From Clostridiales bacterium (GTDB lineage: Bacteria > Bacillota > Clostridia > Lachnospirales > Lachnospiraceae): DNA of 7,323 bases. The position numbers and the translations under genes are program-made. Shown here one piece after another: positions 1-6,341 of this stretch. Location: the NCBI GenBank assembly GCA_015655565.1, contig JAATEU010000315.1, positions 1 to 7,323 of the forward strand, given 5' to 3'. Within the stretch, counting starts at the first letter, position 1. Each line of letters starts with the position of its first letter. Below the pieces are notes generated by a model, which did not search any database, had not been told where the DNA came from, and saw nothing but the letters and a program-made list of their open reading frames with translations.

Positions 1-244
1 ACCGTTTTGAACTCCGATAACCTTCCATGGTCAGGACTTTTGCACCCGCTAAACTACCCAGGGCTACCAGACAGGAATTGATCAGCCTCTCATTTATAAT
101 TACCGCACAGGCTCCGCATTCTCCTTCACCGCAGCCTTCCTTTGGCCCCATAAGCCCAAATTCATTCCTTAAGATATCCAATAAACGGGAAGACTGATCA
201 CTTTTCACTTGTACCTTTTCACCATTTAATTCAAACTCTATCAT
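1..244 (-). CDS. xdhC: Xanthine dehydrogenase-family [2Fe-2S] iron-sulfur subunit (partial, C-terminus off window)
   Basis: This is the small electron-transfer subunit of a molybdenum hydroxylase; it passes electrons from the molybdenum site through two [2Fe-2S] clusters. I translated 81 codons from the ATG at 242-244 to the window edge with no stop. The N-terminal plant-ferredoxin-like domain carries the motif GCGEGECGAC, with C38, C43, C46 and C58 in the Cx4Cx2Cx11C spacing that binds the first cluster. The family is usually about 155-160 residues, so the helical domain with the second cluster lies beyond base 1. A strong Shine-Dalgarno (AAGGAAGGTGA on the minus strand, about 245-258) sits just ahead of the ATG. 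It starts 44 bases after the molybdopterin subunit gene, so the two are surely co-transcribed. The family assignment is secure; the exact substrate (xanthine, hypoxanthine or another heterocycle) cannot be read from this subunit. Confidence 0.93.
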   Translation of the reverse strand, partial: MIEFELNGEKVQVKSDQSSRLLDILRNEFGLMGPKEGCGEGECGACAVIINERLINSCLVALGSLAGAKVLTMEGYRSSKR

Positions 245-288
245 ATCAACTCACCTTCCTTTTCATTCTCCAGGGGGCTGCCGCAAAA

Positions 289-2385
289 TTATATCAGTTC
301 AATCAGCTTTTCCGGTGTTATGGGAATACTGTAAATTCCGGCTCCGACTGCCTGCTCCACGGCTTCTGCATAAGCCGGTGCCGTACCAAGTATGGTAAGC
401 TCTCCGGCTCCTTTTGCGCCAAAAGGTCCCTCATCATAGGGATTATCCAGGGCTGCCGTTTCAAACGGTATGGTGTCCTTTGCTGTTGGAATCATATAAT
501 CCGTTATGCTTCCCTGCCTGACAATACCGTTGATGCTCTCCATCTTTTCCATGGAGCCATATCCAAAGCCCTGAAGCATACCGCCTTCCATTTGGCCTCT
601 CATAATGGTTTCATCAATTACCGTGCCCACATCATAAACTCCCCAGACACCCAGTAAATTGGTGGTTGCCAGTAAGGTATCCACCTCAACTTCCACCACA
701 TTGATTCCCCAGGAATAGGTTGGATAGGCATCTCCTGAAAAAGTGTCCGGATTCCAGGGTATCATGTAAGGCTGCCTGTAATGTTCCTCCACCACCTGGT
801 ATTCACCTGATTTCCAGGTATCCTTTAATCTCCCGGAGGCTCTTTCCAGAAGTTTTCCTACAATCATCAGGGACCTGGAAGCTACCGTAGGTCCTGAATC
901 AGGCACCCGGTCCGTGTCAGGATTTGAATATTTGATTTGTTCCAGCGGAATTTCCAATACCTCTGCAACTACCTTGCTCAGGGTAGTTTTAAGTCCCTGG
1001 CCGATATCCGTATTGCTTGCCAGTATTTCCAGGGTATCGTCTTCATATTTTACAAGCTTTACAACGGATTGAATATAATCCCGTTCCGCTGAACCGGTAA
1101 ATCCGCAGCCATGAAGGAATAAGGCCATTCCGATTCCTTTCTTAAATCTTGTGCCTTGATTACGGTAGGACTCCTTTTTACTGCTGTAGCCAGACATCTC
1201 TTCTATTTTACCAAGCATCCGGGGCAAAATGACAGGATAATGAAATTTGCCGCCGGTAGCCGTTGAGTCTCCCTGTTTCACCAGATACTTTTTCTTTAAT
1301 TCCAGCGGCCCGGCACCTATTTCTTTCGCTAAATGTGCCATAAAGGTTTCCACTGCAAAGAAGCTCTGGGGAGCACCAAAACCGCGGAAAGCACCATTGG
1401 GAACCGTATTGGTTACCATAACCCTGCCATGTACCTTAATATTCGGGATTAAATAAACTCCCGTTGCTGATATGAGGGAACGCTGCAATACTACACTGGA
1501 TAAACCGGCATAAGCCCCGCCGTCCAATTTAATATCTACATCCATTCCTGCGATATGATTCTCTGAATCCAGGGCCGCCCTGTATACCAGATGAGCCGGA
1601 TGCCTTTTGGGGGTAACCGACATATCCTCCCTGCGGTTTAAAATCAACCGTATCGGTCTTTTAATTTTCACCGCCGCCACCGCTGCCTGACAGGCCAATA
1701 AGGAGGGATAATCCTCCTTGCCGCCAAAGCCTCCTCCGGTAGTCGCCTGTATAATCTGAACCTGCTCCTTTTTGAATCCTAAGGTTTGTATTACCGCATC
1801 TTTCACATAATAAGGACATTGCATGGAACCATATATGGTTACTTTATTATCCTGAAAGCAGCCTATGACTCCCTGTGGCTCAATATATGCCTGTTCCTGA
1901 TATCCGGTCCGGAAGGTTTCTTCGATTACCCTGGCTGCCTGCCCAAAAGCTTCGGTTGAATTTCCTTTTTTATATTCATACTCGGAAGTAAAAATCTCTG
2001 CTTCTTCCAGGGTTAAAACCGCATTCTCTTCCTTATATCTTATCTCAATGGAATCAACGATTTCATTAACCCTTTTTTCCTCTTCACCGGCTACCAGAAG
2101 AATTGCTTCACCGATGAAATTCACTCTATTCTCCGCAAATATGGGCTGTTCACTGGTTACTACCTTTAATAAGTTAATACCGGTAACATCTTTATAATCA
2201 ATGACATAATACCCTTCCTCCAATTCCGGTATCTTAATCCCTTCAATAACGGCGCGGGCCTTAGTTGATCGGAGTATTCCAGCATACAGCATCCGAGCAA
2301 ATTTTAAATCCGCAATATACTTCGCTTCGCCGCCCATTTTTTCCGTATGGTCTTTTTTAATTACCGGCTGACTGATTTTATGCAT
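289..2385 (-). CDS. xdhA: Xanthine dehydrogenase-family molybdopterin-binding (catalytic) subunit
   Basis: This 698-residue protein is the large subunit of a molybdenum hydroxylase, which hydroxylates an aromatic heterocycle using water. It has the N-terminal hammerhead domain (about 10-120), then the cofactor-binding region. Visible motifs are TGGGFGGKED (216-225), NGAFRGFGAPQ (330-340), DIGQGLKTT (460-468) and FGAKGAGEL (655-663). By motif, E224, R334 and E662 match bovine xanthine oxidase E802, R880 and E1261: the substrate-binding Glu/Arg pair and the catalytic Glu. This favours a purine-type substrate over CO or aldehyde. It is somewhat shorter than the usual 750-770 residues but no core motif is missing. 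The ATG at 2383-2385 has GGAGG seven bases upstream, and the hydantoinase-like gene ends 37 bases before. It should partner the [2Fe-2S] subunit downstream; no FAD subunit is in the window. A selenium-dependent member is possible, since that selenium is not encoded as selenocysteine and would leave no mark here. Confidence 0.93.
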   Translation of the reverse strand: MHKISQPVIKKDHTEKMGGEAKYIADLKFARMLYAGILRSTKARAVIEGIKIPELEEGYYVIDYKDVTGINLLKVVTSEQPIFAENRVNFIGEAILLVAGEEEKRVNEIVDSIEIRYKEENAVLTLEEAEIFTSEYEYKKGNSTEAFGQAARVIEETFRTGYQEQAYIEPQGVIGCFQDNKVTIYGSMQCPYYVKDAVIQTLGFKKEQVQIIQATTGGGFGGKEDYPSLLACQAAVAAVKIKRPIRLILNRREDMSVTPKRHPAHLVYRAALDSENHIAGMDVDIKLDGGAYAGLSSVVLQRSLISATGVYLIPNIKVHGRVMVTNTVPNGAFRGFGAPQSFFAVETFMAHLAKEIGAGPLELKKKYLVKQGDSTATGGKFHYPVILPRMLGKIEEMSGYSSKKESYRNQGTRFKKGIGMALFLHGCGFTGSAERDYIQSVVKLVKYEDDTLEILASNTDIGQGLKTTLSKVVAEVLEIPLEQIKYSNPDTDRVPDSGPTVASRSLMIVGKLLERASGRLKDTWKSGEYQVVEEHYRQPYMIPWNPDTFSGDAYPTYSWGINVVEVEVDTLLATTNLLGVWGVYDVGTVIDETIMRGQMEGGMLQGFGYGSMEKMESINGIVRQGSITDYMIPTAKDTIPFETAALDNPYDEGPFGAKGAGELTILGTAPAYAEAVEQAVGAGIYSIPITPEKLIELI

Positions 2386-2422
2386 AGCATTACCTCCATT
2401 ACACTGATTTTGACAGTACCGG

Positions 2423-3718
2423 TTACATATTTAATTTCCTGCTTATGAATTTTCCGTGTCCTCCTAAGAAATTCCCGTTTCGTACAATCTGTTCCCCTCT
2501 TAAAAATACATCAGGAATCTTCCCCTTTATCCTTTTCTTATTATAGATGGAATCCGTATCCGTAATGACCTCTTCCGGAATATCATCAAATATTACAATA
2601 TCTGCATCCGCCCCCGGTATCAGGGTGCCTTTATCCGGGAACATTCCATAGGCTTTCGCCGGCCCGTCGGTAAACTTAGGGATTACGGAAGGTCCGAATT
2701 CGGTGAACATGGCAACAAAAGAATAACGGATTCCTCCGACTCCCATGGGTATCTGACAGGTGCAGGCAGCCTTTTTTAAACTGATATCGAAAGGACAATG
2801 ATCCGTCCCGATTACCGTAAAATCTTCGATATGTTTCCTGATAAGAAGCCTTTCCTTCTCCTCCCGAAGAGGGGGCGTCATGGTATATAAATATCCGTCC
2901 GTCTTTTTATAATAATCGCTGTTAAATAAGAAATAATGGGGGCAGCTTTCTAAAATAATATTTTTATTTTCCAGCTCTGTTTTATAATACCGTGCCAGTA
3001 GTTCCACCGAACTTCCCGCACTGACATGTACAATATAGAGTAAACCGTCCCTCTCCTTTGCTATTTCAGCAAGCTTTAATATTTCTGTTCTTTCACTGAT
3101 TGCAGGTCTTGACTTTTCGTGGTCTTTGACTAATATATCTTTTCGGGTGCTGACCATATGATCATTTTCCGCATGAATGACAATCCTGCTCTTTAATTCC
3201 CTGGATACTTTTAACAGGGAATCGATATAATCATCATAAGTCCTCCGATCCGTATCGGAGTAGGTGGTAAATAACTTCACGGATGGAATTCCCCTGCTTA
3301 ACCCTGCCTGCAGCATGGCTTCCGCCTTATCTTCGGGATTGGCTACGGTTGTATGGAATCCATAATCGGTAGTACTGTTTCCGGCTGATTCCAGGCGGCT
3401 GCAAAACGCCCGTTCAAACTGGTCGGCTTTCCTAATGGGATCTAAAAAATCAATATAAGTAGTGACACCGCCTAAAGCTCCCTGTATGGATCCGGTATAA
3501 AAATCATCCTTAGAGGTATTGGCTCCCACGGTTAAATGAAAATGCACATGGGGATCAATAAATCCGGGAAGCACCATCCTGCCTTTTGCATCATATTCCT
3601 TTTTACAGGGCAGAAAGGCTTTGGTTATGGTTTCAATTTTCCCGTTTTTTACATAAAGATTTTCTTCATAAAATTCCCCGTCAATATAAACTCTGCCGTT
3701 TACAATTCCAAAATCCAT
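2423..3718 (-). CDS. Hydantoinase/dihydropyrimidinase-like cyclic amidohydrolase (HyuA-like)
   Basis: This 431-residue metal-dependent amidohydrolase should hydrolyse a cyclic amide (hydantoin, dihydropyrimidine or a purine breakdown product). The full binuclear metal site is visible: H57 and H59 in DPHVHFH, the carboxylated lysine K148 in SVKLF, H182 in VIHAEND, H231 in YIVHVSA and D306 in GTDHCPF. Y153, five residues after the lysine, matches the substrate tyrosine of dihydropyrimidinases and D-hydantoinases and argues against allantoinase. ESCPHYF (257-263) and the C-terminal GADADIVIFD (369-378) are also typical. It is a little shorter than the usual 450-480 residues. The start has AGGAG eight bases upstream. 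A 10-bp hairpin of a dispersed repeat lies about 25 bases before the ATG. Between mocA and xdhA, it probably acts in the same purine/heterocycle pathway, like E. coli hyuA beside xdhD and mocA. The substrate is inferred only from context. Confidence 0.9.
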   Translation of the reverse strand: MDFGIVNGRVYIDGEFYEENLYVKNGKIETITKAFLPCKKEYDAKGRMVLPGFIDPHVHFHLTVGANTSKDDFYTGSIQGALGGVTTYIDFLDPIRKADQFERAFCSRLESAGNSTTDYGFHTTVANPEDKAEAMLQAGLSRGIPSVKLFTTYSDTDRRTYDDYIDSLLKVSRELKSRIVIHAENDHMVSTRKDILVKDHEKSRPAISERTEILKLAEIAKERDGLLYIVHVSAGSSVELLARYYKTELENKNIILESCPHYFLFNSDYYKKTDGYLYTMTPPLREEKERLLIRKHIEDFTVIGTDHCPFDISLKKAACTCQIPMGVGGIRYSFVAMFTEFGPSVIPKFTDGPAKAYGMFPDKGTLIPGADADIVIFDDIPEEVITDTDSIYNKKRIKGKIPDVFLRGEQIVRNGNFLGGHGKFISRKLNM

Positions 3719-3742
3719 CTATTCCGCTCCTGTTCCTGTGGG

Positions 3743-3764
3743 TATCGCAAGCCCGCTTGCGATA
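3743..3764 (-). repeat. Dispersed repeat copy A: 10-bp hairpin before the hydantoinase-like gene
   Basis: TATCGCAAGC (3743-3752) and GCTTGCGATA (3755-3764) are perfect inverted repeats with a 2-base centre. The hairpin lies 25 bases before the ATG and about 10 bases before the Shine-Dalgarno. Copy B (6181-6211) has the same TATCGCAAGC core at nearly the same distance from the GH28 start and in the same orientation. Flanking AT-rich sequence (AAATAAA, CCATT) is also partly shared, which points to a repeat family rather than chance. Confidence 0.7.
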
Positions 3765-3797
3765 ACGCTTAAATGGTGAATCAATTTATTTTAACGA

Positions 3798-3826
3798 AGT
3801 GTGAAAATACGATGCCTTTTCACACT
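3798..3826 (-). terminator. Hairpin directly after mocA, weak terminator or part of repeat A
   Basis: AGTGTGAAAA (3798-3807) and TTTTCACACT (3817-3826) form a perfect 10-bp stem with a 9-base loop, beginning one base after the mocA stop (3828-3830). The stem is rich in A-T pairs and is not followed by a clean T tract on the minus strand, so it would terminate poorly and more likely acts as a processing or stability element. It contains the GTGTGAAA word shared with the spacer near 6240 and with the end of the GH105 gene. Confidence 0.45.
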
Positions 3827-3827
3827 A

Positions 3828-4409
3828 TTAATCCTTCCTAAGACTTTTTAACAGCTTTGCCTTTTCATAATCAAATGGTGTATCTATATCCAATAATATG
3901 CTTTCATCCTCAATTTCCACCTGTTTTACCTGCTTTTTATCCATGTATAATTTTAAATTAGAATCTTCCTTTTCTGCCAGAATCTCTTCCATACAATCAT
4001 AAGGCAAAAGAATGGGATGTCCTCCTTTCATCCCATATCTCGGTTTCACTATCTGTCCGCTGTGTTCTAATAACAGTTTGCAAATATCTGTTGTAATAAA
4101 TGGATAATCTCCCGGCGTTAAAAAAAACTGGGAGCCTGTAACCTCGGAAATTCCTTTTTTTACGGAAGAAAACATTCCTTTGGGATAATCTTCATTGTAT
4201 ACTACCCTTACTTTTTTACCGCAATTTTGAACTAAAGGATACAGACGTTCTATCTGAAAGCCGCCAACCACAATAATCTGATTACAAATAGGTAAAAATG
4301 CATCTATAACATACCGTAATATGGGTTTGCCCTCCAGGTTCAATTCCATCTTAAAAGCATTGGCCCTGCTGGAGTAACCCCCTGCAAGAATTACTGCATC
4401 CGTATTCAA
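3828..4409 (-). CDS. mocA: Molybdenum cofactor cytidylyltransferase-like nucleotidyltransferase (MocA/MobA family)
   Basis: The product should attach a nucleotide, most likely CMP, to molybdopterin, giving the cytosine dinucleotide cofactor used by the xanthine dehydrogenase family. With the start chosen here it has 193 residues, the usual family size. Motifs in order: LAGGYSSR...K (8-20, nucleotide-binding loop), GMFSSVKKGI (78-87), TPGDYPFI (98-105, metal-binding Asp near 101), GGHPILLP (129-136) and LDIDTPFDYE (173-182). I chose the TTG at 4407-4409 because GGGAGG lies eight bases before it and the protein then begins directly at the Rossmann strand. An upstream in-frame ATG at 4473-4475 would add 22 residues translated from a palindrome and is rejected. 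First gene of the operon, it serves the hydroxylase encoded downstream. MobA (GMP transfer) is the alternative, but context favours CMP. Confidence 0.87.
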   Translation of the reverse strand: MNTDAVILAGGYSSRANAFKMELNLEGKPILRYVIDAFLPICNQIIVVGGFQIERLYPLVQNCGKKVRVVYNEDYPKGMFSSVKKGISEVTGSQFFLTPGDYPFITTDICKLLLEHSGQIVKPRYGMKGGHPILLPYDCMEEILAEKEDSNLKLYMDKKQVKQVEIEDESILLDIDTPFDYEKAKLLKSLRKD

Positions 4410-4423
4410 ATTTACCGCCTCCC
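4407..4423 (-). promoter_or_regulatory. Ribosome binding site and TTG start of mocA
   Basis: On the minus strand GGGAGGCGG is followed by TAAAT and then TTG. GGAGG is eight bases from the TTG, an ideal spacing. This site decides the start of the nucleotidyltransferase, replacing an upstream ATG that has no comparable Shine-Dalgarno. Confidence 0.8.
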
Positions 4424-4449
4424 TTTTAGATTGATTAGTCAATCTAAAA
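4424..4449. promoter_or_regulatory. Perfect 11-bp inverted repeat ahead of mocA, candidate operator or RNA hairpin
   Basis: The arms TTTTAGATTGA (4424-4434) and TCAATCTAAAA (4439-4449) are exact reverse complements around a 4-base centre (TTAG). The repeat ends directly against the GGGAGG Shine-Dalgarno of mocA and starts about 68 bases downstream of the predicted transcription start. It could be the operator of a dimeric repressor (MarR/TetR-like architecture), acting as a roadblock or on an internal promoter. It could also be an mRNA hairpin that limits ribosome access. The symmetry is seen directly; the role is inferred and no regulator gene is in the window. Confidence 0.6.
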
Positions 4450-4469
4450 TATCGAATAAAAAAAGTGGA

Positions 4470-4494
4470 ATACATTACTATTGCTGTAATATAT
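4470..4494 (-). promoter_or_regulatory. Leader hairpin followed by a T tract, possible attenuator
   Basis: In minus-strand RNA, AUAUAUUAC (from 4494) pairs with GUAAUGUAU (to 4470) over 9 bp with one G-U pair and a 7-base loop. The RNA then reads UCCAC and seven U residues (4461-4465 region and beyond). This looks like a weak intrinsic terminator inside the leader of the molybdenum hydroxylase operon. The stem is AU-rich and separated from the U tract by five bases, so termination would be inefficient; it may be only a chance hairpin. Confidence 0.35.
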
Positions 4495-4523
4495 CTCGCC
4501 TATGAGTTAAATTTATTGTAAGT

Positions 4524-4552
4524 AGTTTACCACTCCCTTTCAGAAAAGTCAA
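4524..4552 (-). promoter_or_regulatory. Sigma-A-type promoter of the molybdenum hydroxylase operon
   Basis: On the minus strand TTGACT (4547-4552) and TAAACT (4524-4529) are separated by exactly 17 bases. The -10 is preceded by TGG, an extended -10 (TGn). The -35 matches consensus at 5 of 6 positions and the -10 at 4 of 6. Transcription would begin near 4516-4517 and give a leader of about 107 bases to mocA. The -35 box overlaps the stop codon of the GH28 gene (4549-4551), so the two transcription units abut with no spare DNA. Confidence 0.65.
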
Positions 4553-6156
4553 ATGTTTTTTTGTAAGGGTGTCCGAGATGTCCGAGAAAACAAATCCTGA
4601 CTGCAGCTATTTTCTAATTCCTCCACTTCCTTACAGATAAACGCATCACCTATGCAGCCCGTTACGGTTACGTCCTTTAGGATCACTTTTTTTATATTAT
4701 GCAGATAAATACCCTGCCTGCAGGCAGGTTCACAGCCCTCCATCATGTCCGCCATGCCGGAAGCGGCATTTTTGGCGTAGGTTATATGTATATTTTCCAT
4801 CACCAGGGATTCAATTTTCTGTTCCGGTAAACCGTAAATATAAGCTCCTGTGAAATGACTGTTCTCACACCGGATATTCACAAATTTCAGGCTCTTGATA
4901 CAGGGAGTCCTGTCATCTGCCGGAAGTTTTTCCTTGGAAGCCACGTACTCTGTTTTACCGTCCGGGTCGCAATAATAGAAACTGTTTACTACAAATGGTG
5001 CTTTTACCCGATTCATTCTGATATTTTCAAACACAATATCATCAAGAACGGAATCTGCTCCCCTGCCCCTTCTGGTCTTCACCCGCAGTCCCCTGTCCGT
5101 ATCTATAAACATACAATCCTTCACACTAAGCTGATATACTCCTGCTGCTATCTCACTTCCCAGGGTAACGGCACCGTGCCCGTCCTTCATTAAGGACTGG
5201 CGGATCCATATCCGTCTGGAAGGAACCTTATATTTCCTTCCCATATAAATCTTTCCGGATTTTATCGCAATACAGTCATCTCCAACCGAAAAATAACAGC
5301 CTGCAATTTCAACCTCTTCACAGGATTCCGGGTCCAGGCCGTCCGTATTGCAGGAATTAGCAGGCCCTAATACCTTAATATCCAAAAATCTTAAGTTTTT
5401 TGAAAAATAAGGATGTATATTCCAGGAGGGTGAATTTTTAACGGTTATCCCGGTTACCGTAATATGTTCGCAATGGTTAAAAAACAGCATTCTGGGGCGG
5501 TATGCAATTTCTTTTTCCTTGGGATTTTTCCACCAGTTATCAAAATCCGCACAGCCGTCAAGGGTTCCTTCCCCGCAGATTTCCACATTTTTCAGATTAA
5601 TTCCCGTAAGCACGGAAGCAAAACAATCCAGAGGATTTCCTTCCCAGGTACCTAAATTGTATTCCAGGGTTTCGTCATAGCTTTCTATAAGCCCCGGTAA
5701 AACAGGGAATTTACGGCGGTCCGTAAAAGCCGACAATACTGCGTTTTTACCGATTTCCAGGATAAGATTGCTTTTTAGGAACAAGCTTGTTATCTTATAA
5801 ATTCCTTTTGGGAGGTATACCCTTCCTCCCTCCGGACAGGATAAAACAGCTGCCTGGATAAACTGGGTATCATCCTGGATTCCATTTCCTTTTGCCCCAA
5901 AATCCCTGACATTTAAAGTTACTGATTCTTTCCGTGTAGTAAAGGTTATGGTTTCGGAACATTCCTCCCCCCTCTTAAGGTACAGGCGGTAAGTCCGGTC
6001 CGGTTTTAATCCGTAAAGGGACTGGATGATCCTGCTGCCCTTACCTGCCAGAACCCCGTCCAGATAAATTTCATATTCTTTCGTTTCATAAATACCTTCC
6101 TTCTGTAATTCAAACACCAGACTTCTGGCTGAATGATAAATCACCTGAAATTCCAT
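4549..6156 (-). CDS. GH28 polygalacturonase-family glycoside hydrolase with N-terminal fibronectin III-like domain
   Basis: This 535-residue right-handed beta-helix enzyme should cleave galacturonic acid linkages in pectin fragments. Residues about 1-75 look like a fibronectin III domain, as in bacterial exo-polygalacturonases. The pectinase N-terminal motif DFGAKGNGIQDDTQ follows at about 85-98. The GH28 active-site motifs are all present: NTDGLDP (270-276), GDDCIAIKSG (292-301, D293/D294), GHG around H327, and RVK (R358, K360). There is no signal peptide, so it is probably cytoplasmic and trims imported oligogalacturonides. The start at 6154-6156 is preceded by AAGGAG six bases upstream; an in-frame ATG eight codons earlier abuts a repeat hairpin and lacks a good ribosome site. 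Family length is usually 450-530, so the gene is intact. The C-terminal tail holds a tandem SRTSRT from a 9-bp duplication. GH105 lies upstream. Exo versus endo action, or rhamnogalacturonan specificity, is not settled. Confidence 0.92.
   Translation of the reverse strand: MEFQVIYHSARSLVFELQKEGIYETKEYEIYLDGVLAGKGSRIIQSLYGLKPDRTYRLYLKRGEECSETITFTTRKESVTLNVRDFGAKGNGIQDDTQFIQAAVLSCPEGGRVYLPKGIYKITSLFLKSNLILEIGKNAVLSAFTDRRKFPVLPGLIESYDETLEYNLGTWEGNPLDCFASVLTGINLKNVEICGEGTLDGCADFDNWWKNPKEKEIAYRPRMLFFNHCEHITVTGITVKNSPSWNIHPYFSKNLRFLDIKVLGPANSCNTDGLDPESCEEVEIAGCYFSVGDDCIAIKSGKIYMGRKYKVPSRRIWIRQSLMKDGHGAVTLGSEIAAGVYQLSVKDCMFIDTDRGLRVKTRRGRGADSVLDDIVFENIRMNRVKAPFVVNSFYYCDPDGKTEYVASKEKLPADDRTPCIKSLKFVNIRCENSHFTGAYIYGLPEQKIESLVMENIHITYAKNAASGMADMMEGCEPACRQGIYLHNIKKVILKDVTVTGCIGDAFICKEVEELENSCSQDLFSRTSRTPLQKNI
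4570..4587. repeat. Tandem 9-bp duplication in the 3' end of the GH28 gene
   Basis: TGTCCGAGA occurs twice head to tail (4570-4578 and 4579-4587) and encodes Ser-Arg-Thr twice in the C-terminal tail. It keeps the frame and lies outside the catalytic fold, so it is probably neutral. Confidence 0.8.
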
Positions 6157-6180
6157 CCTATACTCCTTCCCTGCTCCCAT

Positions 6181-6211
6181 GGCATACCGCAGGCCTGCTT
6201 GCGATACTGCC
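6181..6211 (-). repeat. Dispersed repeat copy B: imperfect hairpin before the GH28 gene
   Basis: Read on the minus strand, GGCA, a bulged G and TATCGCA pair with TGCGGTA and TGCC. This is an 11-bp stem with one G-U pair around an 8-base loop. It contains the same TATCGCAAGC word as copy A (3743-3764), and its nearer end lies 25 bases from the GH28 start. The differences from copy A partly preserve pairing, suggesting the structure matters. Confidence 0.6.
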
Positions 6212-6249
6212 TCAAATAATGGGTATGAAACATGTTTATTTCACACTTC

Positions 6250-6284
6250 GCGACATGGCTGCCTCCAGCAGCCGCAAATGGCGC
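6250..6284. repeat. Long imperfect hairpin in the GH105-GH28 spacer
   Basis: GCGACAT (6250-6256) pairs with ATGGCGC (6278-6284) with one mismatch, and GGCTGC (6257-6262) pairs with GCAGCC (6268-6273) around the loop CTCCA; a 4-base bulge (GCAA) separates the two stems on one side. The stem is GC-rich within AT-rich surroundings, so a structured RNA or repeat element is plausible. No T tract follows, so it is not a classical terminator. Confidence 0.5.
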
Positions 6285-6304
6285 ATAAAAATCTGAAGAA
6301 ATAC

Positions 6305-6332
6305 AAAAATAAAGCCCCTCCGGCTTTATTTT
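6305..6332 (-). terminator. Rho-independent terminator downstream of the GH105 gene
   Basis: AAAATAAAGCC (6306-6316) and GGCTTTATTTT (6322-6332) form a perfect 11-bp stem with the 5-base loop CCTCC. On the minus strand the 3' arm runs into TTTTT, so the stem ends in a U tract. The stem is also symmetric enough to act on the plus strand. It lies about 35 bases after the GH105 stop, separating that gene from GH28. I saw no confident promoter for GH28 in the remaining spacer, so readthrough or a weak promoter must serve it. Confidence 0.75.
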
Positions 6333-6341
6333 CATATTTCC

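Noticed and set aside
1247..1456. Plus-strand open frame of 69 codons opposite the xdhA gene
   Set aside because: It is antisense to strongly conserved molybdopterin-binding sequence, has no ribosome site and shows no recognisable motif.
3536..3772. Plus-strand open frame across the start of the hydantoinase-like gene
   Set aside because: It is the complement of conserved amidohydrolase sequence plus repeat copy A; its end resembles the 6179-6385 frame only because both cross the repeat.
3798..3826. Strong operon-ending terminator after mocA
   Set aside because: The stem is perfect but lacks a following T tract, and the downstream genes belong functionally with mocA, so a full stop in transcription is unlikely.
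4410..4475. 22-codon N-terminal extension of mocA from an upstream ATG
   Set aside because: It translates the leader and the palindrome, lacks a Shine-Dalgarno, and makes the protein longer than the family; the TTG at 4407-4409 has an ideal ribosome site.
4855..5193. 112-codon plus-strand open frame inside GH28
   Set aside because: It lies opposite the catalytic motifs of GH28 and has no motif or ribosome site of its own.
6157..6180. 8-codon extension of GH28 from the ATG at 6178-6180
   Set aside because: That ATG abuts repeat hairpin B and has no ribosome site, while the ATG at 6154-6156 has AAGGAG at proper spacing.
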